Positions 25,426 through 34,657 are shown, counted from the first letter of the stretch. The stretch: 64,000 nt of DNA from UBA8752 sp036159995 (GCA_036159995.1 JAYYEI010000049.1:175038-239037); one strand, 5' to 3'. The notes: generated by a model not told the origin, from the sequence alone. Program-made: numbers and translations.

Positions 25426-26433
25426 TTAGGCTTCGGGCTTCATGGCCCACTTGAGCCAGATGCTGCCCCATGTGAAACCGCCGCCGAAGGCGCTGAGGAT
25501 GAGGTTCTCGCCTGGGGTGAGCCGGTTGCGCCACTCCCACAGGCAGAGGGGAATCGTCGCGGCCGTGGTGTTGCCGTATTTCTCAATGTTGATCATCACC
25601 TTGTCGCGGCCCACACCCATGCGGTTGGCGGTCGCGTCGATGATGCGGAGGTTGGCCTGGTGCGGCACGAGCCACGACACGTCGTCGGCGGTGAGCCCGT
25701 TGCGTTCCATGATCTCGTAGCTCACGTCGGCCATGGAGGTGACGGCCGCCTTGAAGACGGGGCGACCATCCTGCTCGATGTAGTGCAGCTTGTTGTCCAC
25801 TGTCTCGTGGCTGGAGGGGTTGAGCGACCCTCCCCCCTGCATCCGCAGGTATTGGCCCCCGGCCCCGTCGCTGCGGAGGATGGCATCCTGGATGCCCGTG
25901 GCGCCACTCGGGTCGGCCTCGAGCAAGACGCCGGACGCGGCATCTCCGAAGAGGACGCATGTGGTGCGGTCGGTGTAGTCCACGATGGAGCTCATCTTGT
26001 CTGCTCCGACGACGATGACCTTGGAATGCGTCCCGCTGGCCACGAACTGGCTTCCGGTCCGCAGGGCAAACAGGAATCCGCTGCACGCCGCGCTCAGGTC
26101 GAAGCCCCAGGCATTGCTCGCTCCGGCCTTGTGGCAGGCGAGCTGAGCGGTCGAGGGGAAGAACATGTCGGGGGTGACCGTGGCGACGATGACCAGGTCC
26201 ACCTCCTCGGGGGTGATGCCCCGCTGGGCGCAGAGGCCCTTGATGACCTCGCAGGCCATGTCGGAGGTGGCCTTCTCCGGATCCTTCAGGATGCGGCGCT
26301 CGCTGATTCCGGTGCGGGTGCGGATCCACTCGTCGTTGGTGTCGACCATCTTTTCGAGGTCGGCATTGGAGAGGATGTCCTCGGGAAGCCAGCCATGCAC
26401 GGCGGTGATGGCGGCAGTCTGGGGGGAACTCAT
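25426..26433 (-). CDS. fabH: Beta-ketoacyl-ACP synthase III
   Basis: FabH joins acetyl-CoA and malonyl-ACP to start fatty acid synthesis. The 335-residue protein has the catalytic Cys in DLSAACSGFLFAL (about residue 117), His in WLVPHQANLRIID and Asn in EKYGNTTAATIP. The N-terminal TNDEWIRTRTGISERR is diagnostic. It lies between the rpmF terminator and accB, so it joins malonyl-CoA supply with initiation. A promoter box TAATTTCG is 37 bases upstream. Confidence 0.97.
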   Translation of the reverse strand: MSSPQTAAITAVHGWLPEDILSNADLEKMVDTNDEWIRTRTGISERRILKDPEKATSDMACEVIKGLCAQRGITPEEVDLVIVATVTPDMFFPSTAQLACHKAGASNAWGFDLSAACSGFLFALRTGSQFVASGTHSKVIVVGADKMSSIVDYTDRTTCVLFGDAASGVLLEADPSGATGIQDAILRSDGAGGQYLRMQGGGSLNPSSHETVDNKLHYIEQDGRPVFKAAVTSMADVSYEIMERNGLTADDVSWLVPHQANLRIIDATANRMGVGRDKVMINIEKYGNTTAATIPLCLWEWRNRLTPGENLILSAFGGGFTWGSIWLKWAMKPEA

Positions 26434-26470
26434 GGGGTCAGGTGTTCTGGAACCGTTTGTGACGGAGGGC

Positions 26471-26478
26471 CGAAATTA
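26471..26478 (-). promoter_or_regulatory. -7 box TAATTTCG for fabH
   Basis: Lies between the rpmF terminator and the fabH start, 37 bases before the ATG. Confidence 0.55.
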
Positions 26479-26537
26479 TGTCCGGCCTTCACAGGCCATC
26501 ACGGTCGGGGGGCACAAGCGGCCACCACCGGATGTGG

Positions 26538-26568
26538 AAAAACCCGCGACGGCCATGGCCGGGCGGGT
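26538..26568 (-). terminator. Intrinsic terminator after rpmF
   Basis: Nested inverted repeat (ACCCGC/GCGGGT around CGGCCATGGCCG) followed on the minus strand by a run of T. It separates DUF177-rpmF from fabH. Confidence 0.75.
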
Positions 26569-26602
26569 CTTTCTGAAAAATCGGTTCCGTTCGGGAAGAA
26601 GG

Positions 26603-26797
26603 TCAGGCCTCGGCCGTCTCCTTCTCCATCACCACACGGCCCTTGTAGTAGAGCTTGCCCTCGTACCAGTGGGCGCGGTGGAACATGTGGGCCTGGCCCG
26701 TGCTGCTGCACGTGGACACGTTGGGCGTCTCGGCCTTGTAGTGCGTCCGGCGCTTGCGGGAGCGCGTCTTGCTTTGGCGTCGCTTAGGATGTGCCAT
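26603..26797 (-). CDS. rpmF: Ribosomal protein L32
   Basis: A 64-residue L32 of the large subunit. It begins MAHPKRRQSKTRSRKRRTHY as usual. The zinc Cys set is incomplete: only one Cys (VSTCSSTGQAH) is seen, with His residues later, as in the zinc-free type of many Bacteroidota. It follows the DUF177 gene by 69 bases, the standard order. The terminator at 26538-26568 ends the pair. Confidence 0.95.
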   Translation of the reverse strand: MAHPKRRQSKTRSRKRRTHYKAETPNVSTCSSTGQAHMFHRAHWYEGKLYYKGRVVMEKETAEA

Positions 26798-26866
26798 GGT
26801 CGTCTGGTTGTTCCTCCGGGCCGGAGCCCTTCGGGTTGGGTGTGTTTCTATTTTGTTGTCTCCTCC

Positions 26867-27412
26867 TCAATCCGTCTTCTCGTCCTCATCCGATCCAAGC
26901 CCCTTCAAGGCGGCCCATCGCGGATCCATTTCCTCCTCTTGCACATCATCGGGGGCATCGTCTACCGAGCCGGTCAGCCAGCGGACCACTTCCTGATCGC
27001 AGTCCTCGATGTCCTCGTGGGCGCGCCTGAGTGGCATCCCGAGCATCGTGGTCTCGTACAGGAATTCCCTCACGTCCAACAGGTGATCGGCGGGGCCGAG
27101 CACCAGGATGTCGTCGTCGGTCTTGTGGGTCGTCGCGCCAAACTTGATTACGTAGCGCGTGCGGTGGTCCACTGCAACCGTCATCGGAGCATCACAACGG
27201 TCGCAGGCCGTATTCACGGTGCCTGTGACACGGACGTCGAAGTGCATCATCTCATCGAACCGGTCCAATTCGGTCTCCGCTTGGATGTCGGCGTCGACCA
27301 GGCCTGGGGGTTCGAATTCCTGAAAGAACGTCCCGTCAAGCTGGAAGCCGAATGCATGTCTTCCGAGACCCAATCCCGTGTAGGGAATTTCGAACTCTGC
27401 GGATCCGCGCAT
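26867..27412 (-). CDS. DUF177 (YceD-like) protein
   Basis: A 181-residue protein of the DUF177/YceD family, nearly always next to rpmF. YceD-like proteins are linked to 23S rRNA or ribosome assembly. Two conserved Cys in NTACDRCDAPM near residue 70 and an acidic C-terminus (VQEEEMDPRWAALKGL) are typical. A perfect TACCTTTG box lies 24 bases upstream. Confidence 0.9.
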   Translation of the reverse strand: MRGSAEFEIPYTGLGLGRHAFGFQLDGTFFQEFEPPGLVDADIQAETELDRFDEMMHFDVRVTGTVNTACDRCDAPMTVAVDHRTRYVIKFGATTHKTDDDILVLGPADHLLDVREFLYETTMLGMPLRRAHEDIEDCDQEVVRWLTGSVDDAPDDVQEEEMDPRWAALKGLGSDEDEKTD

Positions 27413-27436
27413 GCGTCACCCCGGCTTGAGGGGGGG

Positions 27437-27444
27437 CAAAGGTA
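27437..27444 (-). promoter_or_regulatory. -7 box TACCTTTG for DUF177-rpmF
   Basis: Perfect TAnnTTTG element, 24 bases before the DUF177 start. Confidence 0.65.
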
Positions 27445-27483
27445 CGGGTTTCGTTGCAAACGCCGGAGGGTCGGCCGGACGTG

Positions 27484-28551
27484 TTAGAAGCGGTCCCGAT
27501 CCCGGCCCTTGGGCGTGGAGACCTTGAGCGGGTCGGCGGTCATCTCCCGGTGCTCTCGGCGGTGGTTCCGGATGTCCGCCGCCATCCAACAGGCGGCCCG
27601 GAGGCTGTGTCCGTCCGCCTCTCCCTTGCCGGCGATGTCAAAGGCCGTTCCGTGGTCCGGACTGGTCCGGACGATGGGTAGTCCCGCGGTGAAATTCACC
27701 CCCTGGCCGAAGCTCAGGCTCTTGAACGGCACCAGGCCCTGGTCATGGTACATGGCGAGCACCCCGTCGAAATGCCGGTAATCGCCACTGCCAAAGAAGC
27801 CGTCCGCTCCAAAGGGCCCGCTGACCTTCATCCCAGCTTCCTGCATGGTGCGCACGGCCGGCAGGATGATGGTCTTCTCCTCCTCTCCGATGAGGCCGTT
27901 GTCCCCGGCATGGGGGTTGAGGCCGAGGACGGCAATTCGCGGTGTGGCGACCCCGAAATCCCGGCCCAGGCTTTCGTGCAAGAGGGTGCCATATTTCACG
28001 ATCCGTTCTTTGGACAGGGTCGACGCCACGTCCTTGAGCGCCACGTGGCCCGTGACCACCCCGACGCGCAAGCTGTCGGAGGCCAGGATCATCAGCACGT
28101 CGTCCACGCCGGCCTTGTCGGCGAGGTATTCGGTGTGGCCGGGAAATTTGAATTGGCCACTTTGGATGGTGTCCTTGTTGATGGGGGCGGTGACCAGCAC
28201 GTCCACTTTGGTGGAGGCCAAATCCTTCACCGCGGCCTCGAGGCTGAGGCGTGCGAATTCGCCGGCGGAAGGGTGCGGCTGGCCCCAATCGGGTTCGAGC
28301 AGCGCCGGAGCGATGTCGACGCAGTACAGCGCGCCGGGCTTCGCGTCGGCCGCATCCTCGACATCCCGGATGTCGATGTGCACGTCGAATTGGCCGGCCT
28401 GCTGGCGCAGGGTTTCGGCGTGGCCGTAGACCACGGGCAGCAGGTCTTCGAAGAGCCGCTCATCCGCAAAGGCCTTGAGGATGCACTCGGACCCGATTCC
28501 GTGGGGGTCTCCCCAGGACAGTCCGACGCGGGTGGGCTTCTTCTTCGACAT
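27484..28551 (-). CDS. pdxA: 4-hydroxythreonine-4-phosphate dehydrogenase PdxA
   Basis: PdxA oxidises 4-phosphohydroxythreonine in the DXP-dependent route to pyridoxal phosphate. The 355-residue protein has GLSWGDPHGIGSECILKAF near the N-terminus, VLVTAPINKDTIQ, FPGHTEYLAD, and the metal region LNPHAGDNGLIGEEE, then AMYHDQGLVPFK and RTSPDHGTAFDIAG. The ATG at 28551 is set by the box TACCTTCG ending four bases earlier. The order pdxA-DUF177-rpmF-fabH is common in this phylum. Confidence 0.96.
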   Translation of the reverse strand: MSKKKPTRVGLSWGDPHGIGSECILKAFADERLFEDLLPVVYGHAETLRQQAGQFDVHIDIRDVEDAADAKPGALYCVDIAPALLEPDWGQPHPSAGEFARLSLEAAVKDLASTKVDVLVTAPINKDTIQSGQFKFPGHTEYLADKAGVDDVLMILASDSLRVGVVTGHVALKDVASTLSKERIVKYGTLLHESLGRDFGVATPRIAVLGLNPHAGDNGLIGEEEKTIILPAVRTMQEAGMKVSGPFGADGFFGSGDYRHFDGVLAMYHDQGLVPFKSLSFGQGVNFTAGLPIVRTSPDHGTAFDIAGKGEADGHSLRAACWMAADIRNHRREHREMTADPLKVSTPKGRDRDRF

Positions 28552-28555
28552 GGTG

Positions 28556-28563
28556 CGAAGGTA
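28556..28563 (-). promoter_or_regulatory. -7 box TACCTTCG for pdxA
   Basis: Inside GCTACCTTCGCACC, identical to the element before the dCMP deaminase gene; ends four bases before the ATG. Confidence 0.65.
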
Positions 28564-28654
28564 GCTCCGGGGCCCGTCCGGATGCCCCTGCGTCTCCCCC
28601 GGGCCGGAGGGGATTTTTTGCACGGGAGGTCACCTTCGGCCGGAGGCGCACGTT

Positions 28655-28662
28655 TACCTTTC
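28655..28662 (+). promoter_or_regulatory. -7 box TACCTTTC for T9SS cargo gene
   Basis: One base before a first ATG (28664) and seven before a second in-frame ATG (28670). By analogy with other genes here, the second is the better leaderless start. Confidence 0.5.
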
Positions 28663-28669
28663 GATGTCC

Positions 28670-31366
28670 ATGCGTCCGGAGTCCCTCCTGCTGTTTCTCG
28701 CCCTGCTCGTCGGCACGACGGCCTCGGCCACGCACAACCGGGCGGGGGAAATCACCTACCAGCACCTGGAGGGCACGACCTATGAGGTGACCATCACCAC
28801 CTACACCAAATCCAGCGTGGTGGCTGACCGGCCCTGGCTCTCGCTCCGATGGGGGGACGAGGGGAGCACCGCGGCGGTGGACAGTCTGCCCCGCATCAAC
28901 GGTCCGCTCGACCCTGCCGGCATTCCCACCGGGGAGCTCATCGGCGGCGAGGTCAGGCTCAACATTTACAAAGGGGTCCACACCTACGCCGGCCCGGGCA
29001 TCTACACCCTCATCGTCGAGGACCCCAACCGAAACGACGGCGTCCTCAACATCCCGAGCTCGGTGGACGTTCCCTTCTGCATCACGAGCCTGCTCATCAT
29101 CGACCCCGAGGCGGGGCAGAACGACAGCCCCATTCTGCTCGCCCCAGCCATCGAGAACGCGTGCATCGGCCAGCGCTGGGAGCACAACCCGGGCGCCTTC
29201 GACCCCGACGGGGACTCGCTCAGCTACGACCTGGTGGCGTGCGCCGGCTTTGAATGCCTGCCCATCGAGGGGTTCGTCCAGCCCAACGAGGTGGAGGGCG
29301 CCGGCGGGGAATTCTACGTGGAACCCCTCACGGGGACCGTGGTGTGGGATGCGCCCGCCCTGTCTGGCGAATACAACATGGCCCTCCGCATCCGCGAGTG
29401 GCGCTGGGTGGGTGGCCAATGGCTCATGGTCGGCGAGGTCATCCGGGACATGCAGATCAACGTGGAGACGTGTCCCAACGAGCCGCCCGTCGTGGTGGTT
29501 CCGCCCGACACCTGCATCCTACAGGGCGAGACGCTGACCTTCACGGTCACGGCGTCCGACCCCAACGGGGACAACGTCACGGTCACCGCCATCGGCGGTC
29601 CCTTCGAGGACTTCGAGCCCGACGCCGGATTCGGATGGAACCCGTTGACGGACGTGGGCACGTTCAGCTGGACCCCCGGCTGTGATGCCGTCCGCCAGGC
29701 CCCTTATCAGGTGGTGTTCAAGGCCACGGATGCGGACGCCGTGCCCCTGTCGGATGTGGAGACGGTGCAGATTCGGGTTCTGCCGAGGCCGGTGGTCGCC
29801 ACGTCGGCCCAGCCCATCGGCAACGCGGTGGAGGCCGACTGGATCGTCCACCCCTGCACCGACCAGTATTCCGAGGCGATGCAGGCCTTGGGCGGCTATG
29901 AGGTCCACCGCCGCATCGGCAGTGGGGACATCCAGGAGACGACCTGCGGGGTCGGCATGCCGGCTGGCTCGGGCTACACTCTGGTGGCCACCGTGCAGGG
30001 TCTGGGAAACAACGCCTACCTCGACACGGAGACCCTCAGCTATGGGGCGACCTATTGCTACCGCATCGTGGCGGTGATGCCGGACGGATCCCGCAGTAGG
30101 GTGGGACCGGAAGCTTGCGCCGAGATCGACAAGGGCATTCCGGTGATGACGGGGGCCTCGGTCGAGGTCAGCGATGCCGCGTCGGGCGAGGTGGAGGTCC
30201 GCTGGTCCCCGCCGACGGACGCCGACACGGTGGAGGCCTTCCCGGGGCCGTACCGCTACGCCGTCGAGGCCCGTCCCGACGCCGGAGCCGAATGGACCGT
30301 CATCCATGAGGGGCCGACCGGGGCCGTCCTCGGCGAACTCGACACCGTCCATGTCCACACCGGCATTGATTCGGAGGGGCCCGCCTGGCGTTACCGGGTC
30401 ACGGCGTGGAGCGGGGAGGACGCCATCGGCCTCTCGACTCCGGCCCCCGTGCCCGACCTGCAACTCGGACCGGAGGACAACAGCATGGTCCTGTCCGTCC
30501 CGGCCGGCCGGCCCTGGTTCGACACGGCTTACGTCTTTCACCGCATCGCGCCCGATGGGACCCCGACCCTGCTGGATACGGTGGCCCTTCCCCAGTTCAC
30601 GGACACGGGGCTGGTCAACGGGATTCCCGTGTGCTATCGGGTCCGCACCCTCGGCACTTACGGGTCGCCGGGCATCCTCGATCCCATTGAGAATTGGAGT
30701 GCCATTCGGTGCGCCACGCCCTATGATACCGAGCCCCCCTGTCCGCCCGAATTCGAAGTGGACGCCGATTGCGTCCAGGAGACCGTGACCTTCCGGTGGT
30801 GGACCGCGGACTGCGCCAAGGACGTGACGGCCTTCCGGGTCTACCGGAGCGACAGCCTCGATGGCGCCCTGACCTTCCTGACGGAATGGGAGCACGACGG
30901 GGACACAGTGCGGGTGCTGGACCAAGACCTCCTCGGGGGGTCGATTGCCGGATGCTGGACAATGACGGCGCTGGACAGCCTGATGCCCGGTCCCGATGGC
31001 GCGCTGCGTCAAAACGAAAGTGCCTGGGGCGACACGGTCTGCACCGACAATTGCCCCTTCTACTTCCTGCCCAACATCTTCACCCCCAACCTCGACGGGC
31101 GGAACGACCGCTTCCAGCCCTTCCCTTGGAAATTCGTGGACAGCGTCGATTTCCGGGTCTTCAACCGTTGGGGCGAACAGGTCTGGCACACGGCCGACCC
31201 CCAGCTCGATTGGGACGGCACCCACAGCACCACCGGATCGATCTGCGCGGACGGGACGTACCATTACACCTGCACCGCCTACACCCGTCGCCTCGTGGGC
31301 ATCGTGCCCGAACGGTTTTCCGGAACCTTCCAGCTCCTGGGCGGTTTGGACCCTGGCGAAGAATGA
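28670..31366 (+). CDS. Secreted protein with T9SS type B (CHU) C-terminal domain
   Basis: A large extracellular protein of 898 residues (900 from the ATG at 28664). A signal peptide is clear (SLLLFLALLVGTTASA). After it come about eight to nine hundred residues of beta-rich repeats, including Ig/fibronectin-like and cadherin-like parts (TVTASDPNGDNVTVTAIGG near residue 300). The C-terminus is the gliding-motility-associated domain: NIFTPNLDGRNDRFQPFPW, then FRVFNRWGEQVWHTADPQLD, ending in a TYHYTCTAYTRR-type strand. This domain directs secretion by the type IX system. It may be an adhesin or surface matrix protein; no enzyme domain is seen. It is seven bases upstream of ribE. Confidence 0.9.
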   Translation: MRPESLLLFLALLVGTTASATHNRAGEITYQHLEGTTYEVTITTYTKSSVVADRPWLSLRWGDEGSTAAVDSLPRINGPLDPAGIPTGELIGGEVRLNIYKGVHTYAGPGIYTLIVEDPNRNDGVLNIPSSVDVPFCITSLLIIDPEAGQNDSPILLAPAIENACIGQRWEHNPGAFDPDGDSLSYDLVACAGFECLPIEGFVQPNEVEGAGGEFYVEPLTGTVVWDAPALSGEYNMALRIREWRWVGGQWLMVGEVIRDMQINVETCPNEPPVVVVPPDTCILQGETLTFTVTASDPNGDNVTVTAIGGPFEDFEPDAGFGWNPLTDVGTFSWTPGCDAVRQAPYQVVFKATDADAVPLSDVETVQIRVLPRPVVATSAQPIGNAVEADWIVHPCTDQYSEAMQALGGYEVHRRIGSGDIQETTCGVGMPAGSGYTLVATVQGLGNNAYLDTETLSYGATYCYRIVAVMPDGSRSRVGPEACAEIDKGIPVMTGASVEVSDAASGEVEVRWSPPTDADTVEAFPGPYRYAVEARPDAGAEWTVIHEGPTGAVLGELDTVHVHTGIDSEGPAWRYRVTAWSGEDAIGLSTPAPVPDLQLGPEDNSMVLSVPAGRPWFDTAYVFHRIAPDGTPTLLDTVALPQFTDTGLVNGIPVCYRVRTLGTYGSPGILDPIENWSAIRCATPYDTEPPCPPEFEVDADCVQETVTFRWWTADCAKDVTAFRVYRSDSLDGALTFLTEWEHDGDTVRVLDQDLLGGSIAGCWTMTALDSLMPGPDGALRQNESAWGDTVCTDNCPFYFLPNIFTPNLDGRNDRFQPFPWKFVDSVDFRVFNRWGEQVWHTADPQLDWDGTHSTTGSICADGTYHYTCTAYTRRLVGIVPERFSGTFQLLGGLDPGEE

Positions 31367-31373
31367 GACCCCC

Positions 31374-31964
31374 ATGTTCACCGGCATCATCGAGACCCTT
31401 GGCACGTTGACCTCCCTCCGGGACGAGGGCACCAATCGTCATTTCACCCTCACTTCCGATCTGGCCCCGGAACTCAAGGTGGACCAGAGCGTGGCCCACG
31501 ACGGCGTCTGTCTCACGGTCGTGGAGGTAAAAGGCGACCGTTACACGGTGACGGCGGTGGAGGAGACGCTCCTCCGCACCCAGTTGGGAGACCGGACGGT
31601 CGGCGACGTGCTGAACCTCGAGCGGTGCACCAAGGTGGGTGACCGACTGGATGGCCACATCGTGCAAGGCCATGTGGACACCACGGCGACCGTGACCGCC
31701 ATCGACGCCCGCGACGGCTCCTGGAATGTCCATTTCACCCACCCGGAGGCCGACCATCACCTCACCGTGCAGAAGGGGTCCATCACCGTCAATGGGGTCT
31801 CGCTGACCGTGGTCGATTCCGACCCCTCGGGATTCTCGGTGACCATCATCCCCTACACCTGGGAGCACACGGGGTTCCACCGCATGGCGGTCGGGGACCG
31901 GGTCAACCTCGAGTTCGACATCGTGGGCAAATACGTGGCCGAGATGATGGCCCGCCGGAGCTGA
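31374..31964 (+). CDS. ribE: Riboflavin synthase, alpha subunit
   Basis: A 196-residue enzyme that forms riboflavin from two 6,7-dimethyl-8-ribityllumazine molecules. It has the two lumazine-binding half barrels: MFTGIIETLGTL to AVEETLLRTQLG, then HIVQGHVDTTATVTAI to GSITVNGVSLTVVDSD. The MFTGI start is the family hallmark. It lies seven bases after the T9SS cargo gene. The 3' end faces lptB with a 19-base gap. Confidence 0.97.
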   Translation: MFTGIIETLGTLTSLRDEGTNRHFTLTSDLAPELKVDQSVAHDGVCLTVVEVKGDRYTVTAVEETLLRTQLGDRTVGDVLNLERCTKVGDRLDGHIVQGHVDTTATVTAIDARDGSWNVHFTHPEADHHLTVQKGSITVNGVSLTVVDSDPSGFSVTIIPYTWEHTGFHRMAVGDRVNLEFDIVGKYVAEMMARRS

Positions 31965-31983
31965 CTCTCCAGCCGTGGCGAGG

Positions 31984-32745
31984 TCAGGAACCCGCCCCCT
32001 CCTGCCGGCTCCGCAGCATGAAGTTCTGGCCCAGATACACCTTCCGGACCTGCGGGTCCGCGGCCAATTCCTCTGCCGTTCCCGCCTTGAGGATGCGCCC
32101 CTCGAAGAGCAGGTAGGCGCGGTCGGTGATGTGCAGGGTTTCCTGCACGTTGTGGTCGGTGATCAGGATGCCGATGCCCTTGGTGCGCAGCTGGGACACG
32201 ATCTGCTGAATGTCCTCCACGGCAATGGGGTCGACTCCAGCGAAGGGCTCGTCGAGCAGGATGAAGCGGGGGTCGGCCGCCAGGGCCCGGGCAATTTCCG
32301 TTCGGCGCTTTTCTCCTCCGCTCAGCACGTCGCCCCGGTTCTTCCGGACGTGGGTCAGGCCGAATTCCTCGAGCAATTCCTCGAGGCGTGCCTTTCTGTC
32401 GGCCGGGTCCGGTCGGTGCAGTTCGAGGACGGCGAGGATGTTGTCCTCCACACTGAGTTTGCGGAAGACCGAAGCCTCCTGCGGCAGGTAGCCGATGCCG
32501 CGCTGGGCGCGTCGGTACATCGGTTCGCGGGTCAGGTCATGGTTGACGCCCTCGTCGTCGAGGAGGGTCACCGATCCCCCGTCGGGCTGGACGAGTCCGG
32601 TCACCATATAGAACGAGGTGGTCTTGCCGGCCCCGTTGGGCCCGAGGAGGCCCACGACCTCGCCGGTTCCGACCTCGAAACCGACCTCATCGACCACCTT
32701 GCGGCGACCGTATTGCTTGACGATGGCGTGGGCGGTCAGTTTCAT
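31984..32745 (-). CDS. lptB: LPS export ABC transporter ATP-binding protein LptB
   Basis: A 253-residue ABC ATPase that powers lipopolysaccharide removal from the inner membrane. Walker A is GPNGAGKTTSFYMV near residue 34. The Q-loop is in YLPQEASVFRKLS, the signature is LSGGEKRRTEIARAL, and Walker B is FILLDEPFAGVDP with DHNV as the switch His. The RKNRG and TDHNVQETL segments are LptB-like. It overlaps tatC by ATGA. LptC, a likely partner, is at 63141-63710. Confidence 0.96.
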   Translation of the reverse strand: MKLTAHAIVKQYGRRKVVDEVGFEVGTGEVVGLLGPNGAGKTTSFYMVTGLVQPDGGSVTLLDDEGVNHDLTREPMYRRAQRGIGYLPQEASVFRKLSVEDNILAVLELHRPDPADRKARLEELLEEFGLTHVRKNRGDVLSGGEKRRTEIARALAADPRFILLDEPFAGVDPIAVEDIQQIVSQLRTKGIGILITDHNVQETLHITDRAYLLFEGRILKAGTAEELAADPQVRKVYLGQNFMLRSRQEGAGS

Positions 32746-33575
32746 GTCGCAGGGGGGCGGGTGCCGTCTTCGGCTTGTTGGCGGCGCTGGATGCGGCGGG
32801 CCTGAAGGATGCCAATCTCGTACAGGCCGAGGACGGGCAGGGAGACGAGCACCTGGCTCGTGATGTCCGGCGGGGTGATGATGGCCGCGACAATGAGGGT
32901 CACGACGAGGGTGTGCTTGCGGAACGTCTTCAACCCGGCCGGCGTGACGAGTCCCATTTTGGCCAGGAAGTGGATGACGACCGGCACCTGGAAGATCAGG
33001 CCGGCCGCGAGCGTGATGCTTGCCACCGTCTTGAGGTAGCTCATCAGGGCGATCCGGGCCTGGACGTCGCCGATTTCATAATGACCGAGAAACTGGAGGC
33101 TCAGCGGGGCAATCACGAAGTAGCCGAAGCAGACGCCGAGGAAGAACAGGAAGCTGGCGGCCCAGGTGACCCCGCGCACAGCTTTGGCCTCGTTGCCGTG
33201 CAGGCCCGGCTTGACGAACCGCCAGAGCTGCCCGAAGGTGAGGGGGAAGGCGAGGATGAAGCCGCCGATGGCCGAGACGAGGATGTGGGCGGAGAAGTTG
33301 CCGAGCATCGTCGTGTTGATCAGCTCGTAGCTGATCTCCGTGACACACAACCGGTCGCCGGCGCCGGTCAGATGCCCGAGGGCGCACCAGGCTCGGAAGG
33401 TGATGAAGTCGGGGTGGCGGGGCGCGAAAATGAGCCGATTGAACACCCAGTCCTTGGCGATGAAGAGCACGATGGCCGCAGTGAGGATGCCGAGGAGGGC
33501 GAAGAACAGGCGCCGCCTCAACTCCTCGAGGTGGTCCATGAACCCCATGTCCTGCTGTGCGTCTCCTTCGGCCAT
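32742..33575 (-). CDS. tatC: Sec-independent protein translocase TatC
   Basis: TatC is the receptor core of the twin-arginine translocase for folded proteins. The 277-residue protein starts with the conserved MGFMDHLEELRRRLFFALLG and has six spans. Other TatC features include FVKPGLHGNEAKAVRGV with the essential Glu, and PLTFGQLWRF. The kdsD gene lies 13 bases upstream and lptB overlaps downstream, a Bacteroidota arrangement. TatA is not in the window. Confidence 0.96.
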   Translation of the reverse strand: MAEGDAQQDMGFMDHLEELRRRLFFALLGILTAAIVLFIAKDWVFNRLIFAPRHPDFITFRAWCALGHLTGAGDRLCVTEISYELINTTMLGNFSAHILVSAIGGFILAFPLTFGQLWRFVKPGLHGNEAKAVRGVTWAASFLFFLGVCFGYFVIAPLSLQFLGHYEIGDVQARIALMSYLKTVASITLAAGLIFQVPVVIHFLAKMGLVTPAGLKTFRKHTLVVTLIVAAIITPPDITSQVLVSLPVLGLYEIGILQARRIQRRQQAEDGTRPPAT

Positions 33576-33588
33576 GTCTGCTGTGGTC

Positions 33589-34602
33589 TCAGCGGATGCC
33601 CGCGTCCATCAATTGGTGGAGGTGCACGAAACCGAGGAAGCGACCGTCGGTCCCGGTGACGACGATTTGCGAAATGCGCTCCGACTCGATGCGCTGCAGG
33701 GCGTCCGCCGCGAGGGTGTCCTGGTCGAGGCAATGGGGGACGGAATTCATGACCGCCTCCGCCTTCAGGGTGGCCCATTCGGCCGGGTCCCGTTCCAGCG
33801 CCCGACGCAGGTCACCATCGGTCACGATGCCGAGGAGCCGTTCCGCCCTGTCGAGCACGGCGACGGCTCCGACCCGCCCGGAGGACACGGCGGGCACGAC
33901 GTCCCTGAGGCCGCAATCCGGAGCGATGGTCACACGGGATGCGTCTTCCACGAGGTCGCCGAGGCGCAGCAGCAACCGGCGGCCAAGGCTGCCTCCGGGG
34001 TGGTGCCGGGCAAAATCTTCACTGCTGAATCCGCGGGCCTCCATCAGGGCCATCGCCAGCGCGTCGCCCATCGCGAGCTGGGCGGCGGACGACGTGGTGG
34101 GCGCGAGGTCGTGCGGGCAGGCCTCCTGATCCACGCCCACATCGAGGGTGTGCAGGGCAGCCTTGGCGACCGGGCTGTCGGTCCGTCCCACCATGGCGAT
34201 GAGGGCAATCTGCCGGGCTTGCAACAGGGGCAGGAGTTGGACGAGCTCGACGGTGCCCCCGCTCTTGGAGACGGCGATGACCACATCCTCCTGTCCAACC
34301 ATGCCGAGGTCGCCGTGCAGGGCGTCGGCGGCGTGCAGGAAAGCGGCCGGCGTGCCGGTGCTGTTCAGGGTGGCCACGGTCTTTCGGGCCACGTCCGCAC
34401 TTTTCCCGATGCCCGTGAAGACGAGGCGCCCACCCGATTCTCCTTGCTGGAGGACGAGGGAGACCGTGTGGTCAAAGTCCTCGCCGAGTCGCTCAGCAAG
34501 GCCCGCGATGGCTTCGGCTTCGAGGCGAAGGGTGCGCAATGCAGCATCCCGTCCGGAGCCGGTTCCGGAGGGCGATGACGAATTGGTGGGCTCTGTTTGC
34601 AA
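33589..34602 (-). CDS. kdsD: Arabinose-5-phosphate isomerase, KdsD/KpsF type
   Basis: A 337-residue sugar isomerase that converts ribulose 5-phosphate to arabinose 5-phosphate for Kdo synthesis. The SIS domain (residues about 40-190) has FTGIGKSADVARKTVATLNS and AVSKSGGTVEL. Two CBS domains follow (about 205-335). HHPGGSLGRRLL joins them and is typical. No ATG or GTG fits; the frame starts with TTG at 34602, with a stop in frame further upstream. A perfect TAACTTTG box lies 55 bases before it. It is the head of kdsD-tatC-lptB. Confidence 0.92.
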   Translation of the reverse strand: MQTEPTNSSSPSGTGSGRDAALRTLRLEAEAIAGLAERLGEDFDHTVSLVLQQGESGGRLVFTGIGKSADVARKTVATLNSTGTPAAFLHAADALHGDLGMVGQEDVVIAVSKSGGTVELVQLLPLLQARQIALIAMVGRTDSPVAKAALHTLDVGVDQEACPHDLAPTTSSAAQLAMGDALAMALMEARGFSSEDFARHHPGGSLGRRLLLRLGDLVEDASRVTIAPDCGLRDVVPAVSSGRVGAVAVLDRAERLLGIVTDGDLRRALERDPAEWATLKAEAVMNSVPHCLDQDTLAADALQRIESERISQIVVTGTDGRFLGFVHLHQLMDAGIR

Positions 34603-34643
34603 AACGCAGGGTGAAATGAGGTGCCGAAGCGGGTCGGGGACCC

Positions 34644-34651
34644 TATATTGA
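34644..34651 (+). promoter_or_regulatory. -7-like box TATATTGA for recQ
   Basis: Lies 15 bases before the recQ ATG; matches TAnnTT but ends GA. Confidence 0.4.
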
Positions 34652-34657
34652 TGATGC

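Noticed and set aside
29519..31435. Open frame of over 600 codons antisense to the T9SS cargo gene
   Set aside because: Shadow of a strongly supported gene; Arg/Gly/His-rich translation with no domain.
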